Shown here: one piece after another, positions 6,911 to 11,932 of the stretch
Position numbering within the stretch: the stretch's first letter is position 1
How the letters are laid out: every line of letters begins with the position of its first letter
Origin: Nitrospiria bacterium
GTDB taxonomy: Bacteria; Nitrospirota; Nitrospiria; Nitrospirales; UBA8639
DNA length: 11,932 nucleotides
Direction: 5' to 3'
Assembly: GCA_030430725.1 (NCBI GenBank)
Contig: JAUIKP010000046.1
Span: 1-11,932, forward strand
Notes under the pieces: generated by a model
The model's input: the letters and a program-made list of their open reading frames with translations, nothing else
Told to the model about the DNA's origin: nothing
The model's database searches: none
Made by a program: the position numbers and the translations under genes

Positions 6911-7330
6911 TTACCTGGGGTATTCAATAGGATACCCGGCTTCTGTCCAGGCATTCATACTTCCATCCACATTATAAACATGCTGATAGCCTAACCCCAT
7001 TAATGTTTCAGCAGCAAGATTGCTGCGGTGCCCAGATTGGCAGTACACCACGATGTGCTGATCCGGTTTCGCTTTGAGTTCTTGGTGGCGTCCTTGCATT
7101 TCCCGAAAATCAATATTGAAATCCGTTCCGGGAATGAAGCCACTCATATGTTCGTCTGGGCTCCGAACGTCGATAAGCACAAATCCTTTTTGTCTGGGCT
7201 GGGGAGCCTTGTCAAGTCCTGCTTTGAGTTGCTGAACGGTTAAAAGGTAGGGCTCAGCAGCTACGACGGCGGGGTTCCACCATCCTAAAAAAAGAAGGAC
7301 GATGGGCAAGGAGAGAAAGAAAGGTTTCAT
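6911..7330 (-). CDS. Periplasmic single-domain rhodanese-like sulfurtransferase
   Basis: This 139-residue protein begins with a clear Sec signal peptide (hydrophobic residues 4-18; likely cleavage after Ala25 in 'VVAAEP') and continues as one rhodanese domain. The active-site loop reads 'CQSGHRS', with catalytic Cys97 able to carry a persulfide. 'LIDVRSPDEH' (52-61) is the usual CH2-A-type motif. Such exported domains transfer sulfane sulfur in the periplasm or serve as redox proteins; the substrate cannot be told from sequence. The ATG is supported by a strong GGAGG Shine-Dalgarno six bases away. It is transcribed convergently to the HD-GYP gene, and a 276-base gap separates it from pyrE, so it is probably a single-gene unit. 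Confidence 0.93.
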   Translation of the reverse strand: MKPFFLSLPIVLLFLGWWNPAVVAAEPYLLTVQQLKAGLDKAPQPRQKGFVLIDVRSPDEHMSGFIPGTDFNIDFREMQGRHQELKAKPDQHIVVYCQSGHRSNLAAETLMGLGYQHVYNVDGSMNAWTEAGYPIEYPR

Positions 7331-7491
7331 GGTGATCCTCCGTAGTATTGGAAATGGCTTTGTCCCCTTTCGGAAAGGAAACTGTCTAGGCCATTGTTAC
7401 GCGATTGTTTTGAAATTGTAGGGTTGGTCAGAAGAGACGGTCAAGTAAGTCATCCGGAATGGGGAGTGCCGCCGAGGTTGTGAAATTGACC

Positions 7492-7507
7492 TGGTCATTT
7501 ATGACCA
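7492..7507. promoter_or_regulatory. 16-bp palindrome between pyrE and the rhodanese gene
   Basis: TGGTCAT (7492-7498) and ATGACCA (7501-7507) are perfect inverted arms around TT. It lies 162 bases upstream of the rhodanese start and 100 bases beyond the pyrE stop. Neither strand shows a U-run directly after it, so a terminator role is weak; a regulator-binding site for the rhodanese gene is possible. The rest of 7331-7606 shows only small AT-rich palindromes and no coding frame. Confidence 0.3.
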
Positions 7508-7606
7508 ACTATGAACTGGACAATTTTTGAAAAATAGGATGCCTGCCCGTTGGGGCTGTAAGAACTGACGAACGTGTTCAATCGTGGCGGGAAAAATTTC
7601 CAGGAC

Positions 7607-8182
7607 TTACCCGGCAGAGAGGGGCGTTTGTCTTAAATCTTCCAGGGTGAGGAGGGGGAGCAATTGAATGCCCATGCGGGCCAGATGGCTTTTCCCTTCA
7701 ACTTCAGATCGATCCACAACCACTAACCCGTGAGTTACAGTTAAGCCTTGGGCGCGAGCTGATTCGGCTGCCTTAATCAAAGATCCGCCTGTGGTTAGGA
7801 CATCGTCGACCACCAAAGCTGTGTCTCCGGTATGGATGGTGCCTTCAATTAACTTTCCTAATCCATGATCCTTAGGTTGTTTACGTACCACAAATGTTCG
7901 CCACCTCCGCTGTGGATCGGCCCTATAGCCATAATCTGAAATACAGGTAGCCAGGGGAATCGCTCCGATTTCGAGCCCGCCAATGAGTGTGAAATCTAAG
8001 GATTTAAGCAGGTGATAGGCTAATTGAGCCACAAGGTGACGTGAGTGCGGATGAGCCAATACAATACGACAGTCAACATAATAGGGACTGGTTTTCCCTG
8101 AAGCAAGCCGAAAGCCTTCTTGCTGATTCCATTTGAAGGCTTCCAGTTGATGGAACGCCTGAATGAGAGCATTTTTTGGCAT
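7607..8182 (-). CDS. pyrE: Orotate phosphoribosyltransferase
   Basis: PyrE joins orotate to PRPP to give orotidine 5'-phosphate in pyrimidine synthesis. The 191-residue sequence shows the type I phosphoribosyltransferase PRPP loop 'VVDDVLTTGGS' (124-134). It also shows the flexible catalytic-loop motif 'RKQPKDHG' (100-107), equivalent to the family 'RKxxKDHG', and the N-terminal 'FRLASGKTSPYYVDCR' (24-39), which contacts orotate. 'GGLEIGAIPLA' (68-78) is also typical. Length is close to the common ~200-215, with a short C-terminus. No Shine-Dalgarno is seen before the ATG. It is alone on its strand; other pyrimidine genes are not in the window. Upstream lies a 216-base divergent gap shared with the 285-aa gene. 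Confidence 0.95.
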   Translation of the reverse strand: MPKNALIQAFHQLEAFKWNQQEGFRLASGKTSPYYVDCRIVLAHPHSRHLVAQLAYHLLKSLDFTLIGGLEIGAIPLATCISDYGYRADPQRRWRTFVVRKQPKDHGLGKLIEGTIHTGDTALVVDDVLTTGGSLIKAAESARAQGLTVTHGLVVVDRSEVEGKSHLARMGIQLLPLLTLEDLRQTPLSAG

Positions 8183-8398
8183 AGGAAGTTTAGGGGGTGT
8201 TATGGTTGAGTCATAAGCGGTTTCCTTCTACCATTACGACTTCGAGATCTGCAACAGGGCGCGCAATAGAGAGTGGTGATACAAAAGGGAATGTCCGGGT
8301 GGAATCGAAATGCCCTGGTGTGGCGGAAATCCTGCCTATTCTATGAGGGCGAAGGAGTCCAAGGCCAAATGGAAACTCACCGTGAAGGAGCGTATTGA

Positions 8399-9256
8399 AT
8401 GTTTAAAGTGAAAAAGCGTCCATTAAAAAAGGAGAAGCCCCCGGTTCTCTATAATATTCTAGAGAACTATACAGATTATGATCCTCCTGGAAATGTCATG
8501 GTGTGTGGAATGACAGAACCGGAAGATGTTGAGATGCATGCACGAGTTCTGTCTGAAAGTTATGACATTCCCCTTGAAGCCATAACGGGGGTGCTTCAGG
8601 ACGGAGGGATATATCTCTATCCGCATGAAGGTACGTTAGTCACAAAAGGCGCATTCGTCTGTCGTGTTGATCCTCTTGGCAAAGATCCGAAACAGACTTG
8701 GGTCATGGATCTTGAGCAATATGCTGCAGCCGAGCGCATGCGGCAAAGTTATGGAGTGACCTTGGAAGAAGGCATGGAGCGGGTTTTTTATCGAGGCCTT
8801 CCACAGGAATTGCAGAATCGGTTGCGGCAAAAAAACTTAGGGATTGATTTAACAAAAGTTGACTCAGGTAACTCGTGTAGTGGAGACATTCAATATATTG
8901 ATTTCCGAAAAGATTGGTCTCCCCATTTTAAACGAAAATGTGTCATGCCTGATGGACGATTGATTGAGACCAGTGGGCTCCATGATTTTGCGGAACTGCA
9001 TGGGATCAGCGTGGATGAGACCCGTACGTTGTTTGATCACGGGGGTACTCTTGCGTTGAAAGATGGTGGAGGCCTTGCGTGTCAGATCATCAATGGCCAG
9101 CCATCCGTAGCTCGCTTTAACTCCCGACAATACAGTAAAGCTAAAGCCTTAGCAAAGGAAAAAGATCTTCATATGTTGGACGCCTTAAGTGAAGTGGCCT
9201 ATCAAGATCCAGTATTGATGCGAGCTCTCCGTCGTGCAGAAAGTTCCGCAGGTTGA
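8399..9256 (+). CDS. Protein of unknown function, 285 aa
   Basis: I do not recognise this protein. It has no signal peptide or membrane segment and is probably cytosolic. The first 13 residues are very basic (seven Lys/Arg), then comes a mixed alpha/beta-like region. Residues about 105-145 look helical and charged. Residues about 194-212 ('LHDFAELHGISVDETRTLF') have the spacing of a helix-turn-helix, followed by a Gly-rich stretch (about 213-226). Five Cys occur (36, 88, 160, 181, 228), not arranged as an obvious metal site. AAGGAG (8385-8390) eight bases before the ATG supports the start, and codon use looks ordinary. The flanking genes both run the opposite way, so it is a monocistronic unit without informative partners. 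A DNA- or RNA-binding role is only a guess. Confidence 0.8.
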   Translation: MFKVKKRPLKKEKPPVLYNILENYTDYDPPGNVMVCGMTEPEDVEMHARVLSESYDIPLEAITGVLQDGGIYLYPHEGTLVTKGAFVCRVDPLGKDPKQTWVMDLEQYAAAERMRQSYGVTLEEGMERVFYRGLPQELQNRLRQKNLGIDLTKVDSGNSCSGDIQYIDFRKDWSPHFKRKCVMPDGRLIETSGLHDFAELHGISVDETRTLFDHGGTLALKDGGGLACQIINGQPSVARFNSRQYSKAKALAKEKDLHMLDALSEVAYQDPVLMRALRRAESSAG

Positions 9257-9277
9257 TTCATCCCTAGATTATCCTGT

Positions 9278-9305
9278 GAGGCAAGAGTCGATGAGGGATT
9301 GCCTC
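9278..9305. terminator. Possible hairpin between convergent genes
   Basis: GAGGCAA (9278-9284) and TTGCCTC (9299-9305) form a 7-bp stem with a 14-base loop. It sits between two genes that converge and stop at 9256 and 9376. A competing pair, ATCCCT (9260-9265) with AGGGAT (9294-9299), overlaps it. No U-run follows on either strand, so the terminator role is inferred from position only. Confidence 0.3.
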
Positions 9306-9375
9306 AAGGTGAAAGCTACCACGAGCAGGGTCTCGAGGTATTCCCACTCCATTTTCTTTATGTTCATTTCCTGAT

Positions 9376-9807
9376 CTATTCCCAACCAATTGAATCGTAC
9401 CCTCGTTCCGCAAGACATCGGTTGACGAACGCCTTGTGGGCGGGTGTTGGTTGCGAGGCCTGGAATAAGCCTCGGAATAAGCCAACGGTGGCACCTGTCG
9501 CGGCTCCTATGGCTGCTCCAATTCCAACTCCTCCCCGGATGGCCCCACTGACTGCCCCGACGGCACTCCCTGCTCCAGCCCCAACAGCCGTATTCCCGGC
9601 CACCGTCGCAGCATCGTGCTCTGGGACATAATCTTCTGCAAGTTGCTGGCATTCCTCAATATCCTGCTCAGCTCGATCAGGGCCAACTTGTTGAAGATGG
9701 TTGTTGGGATAGAGGATTGGGCGAGGGCCAGAGCACCCAAAGGCTAGAATGCAGGCACTGCAGATGCTAAGAGAGGAAATGAATGAATGAAAATGGGAAT
9801 GGGACAT
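9376..9807 (-). CDS. Glycine-zipper envelope protein, probable lipoprotein
   Basis: This 143-residue protein starts with a short hydrophobic leader (about residues 9-24) ending at Cys25 in 'LAFGC', a lipobox-like site although Phe at -2 is unusual. After a short acidic segment with Cys53 comes a Gly/Ala-rich stretch (about 71-113) with repeated GxxxG spacing, the mark of glycine-zipper proteins that insert in or line the outer membrane. The tail 'RCLAERGYDSIGW' is typical of this group, and Cys131 could pair with Cys53. The frame is open further upstream to 9942, but that part overlaps the dehydrogenase gene. The start at 9807 is chosen because AAGGAG lies six bases before it and the leader follows directly. 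It follows the dehydrogenase stop after 32 bases, so the two are probably co-transcribed. Its exact role is unknown. Confidence 0.88.
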   Translation of the reverse strand: MSHSHFHSFISSLSICSACILAFGCSGPRPILYPNNHLQQVGPDRAEQDIEECQQLAEDYVPEHDAATVAGNTAVGAGAGSAVGAVSGAIRGGVGIGAAIGAATGATVGLFRGLFQASQPTPAHKAFVNRCLAERGYDSIGWE

Positions 9808-9839
9808 GCTGTGCTCCTTTAGTATGGGAGGTCGTGCGT

Positions 9840-10661
9840 TCAATGACAGGAGGAATTCGGTCGAACAAATCGGATGGTAAGACGCATAAGCCACTTTTTG
9901 GGAATGAATGAAGTTATCCATTGTGTTGCCAGTCCCTGCCACCCCATAGTCACGAGAGTTTTCCGCGACCTTAGGGCCTTTAATGAATTGTGTACGACGT
10001 CGTGGGGAGTGTGAGGAGAAGAAATGTGGCGTGGACGGTGCCCGGCCGTTTTATGGAAATCGGTTTCTGTGTAGCCTGGACAGCATACCTGGATGATCAC
10101 CTCATTATCTTTAGCCTCCATCGCCAAGGCTTCAGAGAAAGATATGATAAAGGCTTTGGTGGCGGCGTATTCCGCCATATAGGGAATTGGGAAAAATCCT
10201 GCCACGGACGCCACATTGATAATGGCACCCTGCCGTCGATTCATCATATCCGGTAGGAAGAGTCTTGTGCTTTCTATGGTTACATGGATATGCACCTGTA
10301 GCATGTCCTGGATGGTTGAGAGTGGCATGCCTGAAAATAGACCATATAGTCCAAAACCGGCATTGTTGACCAGTAACGACACATGCGGCTGATATGATTG
10401 GGCTAATTGGTAAAGGGTTCCAGCCGCGTTTGGCTTGGCCAAATCCAGCGTTTCTGTCCAGACTTGAACAGACGTAGTGCGTTGAATTTCCTTGGATAGT
10501 TGATTCAGACGGCTTGGATCCCTGGCGACTAACAGGAGATGATACCCTTGATTCGCTAAGGCTCTGGCATATTCGGCTCCAATCCCTCGTGAAGCTCCCG
10601 TAATAACTGCAAATGGCGCAATATTTCCCATGAATAGAGTCTGAAGAAATGGTTCAACCAT
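9840..10661 (-). CDS. Short-chain dehydrogenase/reductase (classical SDR)
   Basis: This NAD(P)-dependent oxidoreductase has the classical SDR signatures: cofactor loop 'TGASRGIG' (21-28), 'NNAG' (99-102), catalytic Ser152 in 'NVASVAG', and the Tyr165-x3-Lys169 pair in 'YAATK'. Arg47 after strand 2 suggests NADP(H). At the position where most SDRs have the catalytic-tetrad Asn (the 'VN' after NNAG), this protein reads 'QVHIHV' with His124, an unusual change. The C-terminal ~50 residues are basic and partly hydrophobic, as in acyl-chain-acting or membrane-associated SDRs of COG0300. Substrate is not predictable. The start at 10661 has an AGAAGG site six bases upstream; Met11 is a less supported alternative. 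It diverges from the 299-326-aa gene to its right and is followed closely by the glycine-zipper gene. Confidence 0.93.
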   Translation of the reverse strand: MVEPFLQTLFMGNIAPFAVITGASRGIGAEYARALANQGYHLLLVARDPSRLNQLSKEIQRTTSVQVWTETLDLAKPNAAGTLYQLAQSYQPHVSLLVNNAGFGLYGLFSGMPLSTIQDMLQVHIHVTIESTRLFLPDMMNRRQGAIINVASVAGFFPIPYMAEYAATKAFIISFSEALAMEAKDNEVIIQVCCPGYTETDFHKTAGHRPRHISSPHTPHDVVHNSLKALRSRKTLVTMGWQGLATQWITSFIPKKWLMRLTIRFVRPNSSCH

Positions 10662-10732
10662 AAAAGGCCTTCTTCCTACAGGTCAACTACAGGTTGAACT
10701 AAAAGCGCTGAGCCTGCAAAAAACGTTGTGGA

Positions 10733-10759
10733 TATTTCCTGAACTAGGTTCAGGAAATA
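10733..10759. promoter_or_regulatory. 27-bp palindrome in a divergent promoter region
   Basis: TATTTCCTGAAC (10733-10744) and GTTCAGGAAATA (10748-10759) are perfect 12-bp arms around TAG. The site lies 71 bases from the dehydrogenase start and 28 bases before the first possible ATG of the plus-strand gene. Since both neighbours read away from it, it is not a terminator for either. A binding site for a dimeric regulator is the simplest reading; a mobile-element or attachment-site remnant is an alternative. A smaller repeat, TCAAC/GTTGA, lies at 10683-10697. Confidence 0.55.
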
Positions 10760-10868
10760 AGTGGGAAATTATTAAGAATTATCAGAGATGTGCCGAATGA
10801 ACAGGTATGCGCCGACCTATCGGTTCGTTAACGCCGATTCCTGTATTCACCACAAACCAGAGGACTCG

Positions 10869-11768
10869 ATGACCGACATGAGTGCCGAAGGCATTGACAA
10901 TACGAAAGAAGCCTGTGGGTCGAGTTCGGCAACTGGTGTACTTGAGTTGCCGGATGCCTCCCCACCTTCAAAGGCTGTCCTGAAAAACGTCAATTTGGAG
11001 CAGGCTCTGGCTGATATTGAAGAGCAAGCCGGGGGATTAGTGAAAACCACGAAACAGGTGATGGTGTCATTTAAAAAAATTAAAGATGCAGCGAAAGTGG
11101 GCGATTTGGTCAATCTGCGAAAATTACTGGAGGAAGGCAGGGAGGTGACGCTGAGCCTTGGGTGTGACTTTGTGAAAACCCAGGAACGTCTGGATTTCGA
11201 TGAAACGGGATATCTGGGGGGCAAGGCTTTTCGCCAGGAACTTCTCACCACGGCCCAGCAGATGGGTGTCAATCTCTATGAGCACGACGGCTATTTATTT
11301 TCCTACCCCGTCTTATTGCGCATTCTTCACAAAGAACGCGCGGTTGCCATTGACCGAATGCGGGAAAACCGGCTTCGTCCTTCGGTCTTGGTCAAACGAT
11401 TAAAGGAAGTTCAAAATAAACCCCTTCGATTTAAACCCCAAACGTTTCTGGAGATGGTCTTTACCGCCTATTCCATTGTGGTGGCGGGTCGAGGGAAGCA
11501 CCTCATTGGCAAAGGAACGGTGATTCCACTCCTGGAACTGTATCAACTCCTGACGCTTCTTCCGTGGCAGGCCACTGAATACACCAGACAAGAATTTGGC
11601 CGGGATGTCTATTTATTGGATAAAAGTGGAACCATTACTACCAAAAACAATCATCGGGCAAACTTTCATGCCAGTACCGGCGTGCGGGATGCCAGCAAAA
11701 CGTTAACCGTGATTGCGCAAGGGGGACGGGAAAAAACCTATTATGGAATTTCCTTTGTAGGGGGGTAA
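10869..11768 (+). CDS. Protein of unknown function, about 299 aa
   Basis: I do not recognise this protein. The frame is open from ATG 10788 (326 residues). ATG 10869 is preferred because GAGGA lies four bases upstream and the preceding 27 residues look unstructured; 10788 has no Shine-Dalgarno. In 326-residue numbering, a low-complexity N-terminus is followed by a probable coiled coil with alternating charges (about 68-125). A mixed region follows with 'LFSYPVLLRILHKERAVAI' (about 173-191). A basic stretch, 'RENRLRPSVLVKRLKEVQNK', is next. The C-terminal domain contains 'YSIVVAGRGKHLIGKGTVIP' and ends in a Ser/Thr/Gly-rich, beta-like segment. No signal peptide or membrane span is evident. An 80-base gap separates it from a second plus-strand gene with its own Shine-Dalgarno, so the two are probably an operon. 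Function cannot be assigned from sequence alone. Confidence 0.8.
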   Translation: MTDMSAEGIDNTKEACGSSSATGVLELPDASPPSKAVLKNVNLEQALADIEEQAGGLVKTTKQVMVSFKKIKDAAKVGDLVNLRKLLEEGREVTLSLGCDFVKTQERLDFDETGYLGGKAFRQELLTTAQQMGVNLYEHDGYLFSYPVLLRILHKERAVAIDRMRENRLRPSVLVKRLKEVQNKPLRFKPQTFLEMVFTAYSIVVAGRGKHLIGKGTVIPLLELYQLLTLLPWQATEYTRQEFGRDVYLLDKSGTITTKNNHRANFHASTGVRDASKTLTVIAQGGREKTYYGISFVGG

Positions 11769-11848
11769 ACGGACCGCGAACGTATTTAAGTTTCCCTAGG
11801 GTGAACCGAGAAGACCAATGAGATTAACAGGATATTGAGGAAAAATTT

Positions 11849-11932
11849 ATGTCTCCACAGGAATGGTTGAATGTGCTCAAATCCGCCTATCTGCAGGGGT
11901 TTATTCGTCGTGGAGGATCGGCGGTTAAATTT
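11849..11932 (+). CDS. Start of a gene cut by the right edge; possibly a BREX-type P-loop ATPase
   Basis: Only 28 codons are visible, from ATG 11849 to the window edge, with GAGG at 11837-11840 eight bases upstream. The peptide starts 'MSPQEWLNVLKSAYL' and ends 'GFIRRGGSAVKF'. An opening with a short Trp-containing helix followed by 'F-I-x-x-G-G-x-A-V-K-F' resembles, from memory, the N-terminus of DUF2791/BrxD-like ATPases found in BREX and related clusters. This is a weak match over a very short stretch, and no Walker motif is in view. That it is a real coding start is well supported by the ribosome site and the intact frame; the family assignment is a guess. It is probably co-transcribed with the preceding unknown gene. 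Confidence 0.6.
   Translation, partial: MSPQEWLNVLKSAYLQGFIRRGGSAVKF

Noticed and set aside
9269..9652. Minus-strand 127-residue frame rich in Arg, Cys, Trp and Gly
   Set aside because: It overlaps the glycine-zipper gene in another frame. Its odd composition is what frame-shifted Gly/Ala repeats give.
9808..9942. Longer N-terminus for the glycine-zipper protein
   Set aside because: The 45 extra residues overlap the dehydrogenase gene and would bury the signal sequence; the start at 9807 has a strong Shine-Dalgarno.
10847..11272. Minus-strand 141-residue frame
   Set aside because: Antisense to the better supported plus-strand gene; rich in Ser, Pro and Arg with no start signal.
1..11932. 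CRISPR array, tRNA or rRNA genes, insertion sequences
   Set aside because: No spaced direct repeats, cloverleaf with a CCA-type end, rRNA-like stretch, transposase motif or terminal inverted repeats were seen on reading both strands.

Overview
The window reads as a piece of chromosome from a Gram-negative bacterium with moderate GC. LpxC implies lipid A. Envelope proteins with Sec signals or a lipoprotein-like leader are also present. A Trm61/TrmI-type tRNA methyltransferase, a compact RpoD/RpoS-type sigma factor and a glycine-zipper lipoprotein, mixed with lineage-restricted hypotheticals, fit a Nitrospira-like (Nitrospirota) genome. That assignment is inferred from gene content and no marker in the window proves it. 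I see no rRNA, tRNA, CRISPR array, transposase or integrase.

Layout. (1) Bases 1-4346, minus strand: in transcription order a KtrA/TrkA-type K+ channel regulator with a strong intrinsic terminator, a sigma-70 factor, a 121-aa hypothetical followed by a second probable terminator, lpxC, and the first 101 codons of a secreted protein that runs off the left edge. (2) Bases 4652-6884, plus strand: a hairpin and an extended -10 promoter almost touching the start of trmI, then a stand-alone receiver domain and an HD-GYP phosphodiesterase overlapping by ATGA; the three genes look like one operon. (3) Bases 6911-8182, minus strand: a periplasmic rhodanese and pyrE. (4) Bases 8399-9256, plus strand: a 285-aa protein of unknown function. 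(5) Bases 9376-10661, minus strand: a short-chain dehydrogenase followed by a glycine-zipper envelope protein. (6) From 10869 to the right edge, plus strand: a 299-326-aa unknown protein and the first 28 codons of another gene. These follow a 27-bp palindrome with 12-bp perfect arms at 10733-10759.

Functionally, most of the window is core housekeeping: lipid A synthesis, transcription initiation, K+ homeostasis, tRNA m1A58 modification and pyrimidine synthesis. The signalling element is the receiver/HD-GYP pair, which looks like a two-polypeptide version of an RpfG-type response regulator that degrades cyclic-di-GMP. The best candidate for an undescribed system is at the right edge. There an unrecognised protein with a coiled-coil-like N-terminal half precedes a gene whose N-terminus faintly recalls BREX-type P-loop ATPases, but only 28 residues of that gene are visible.
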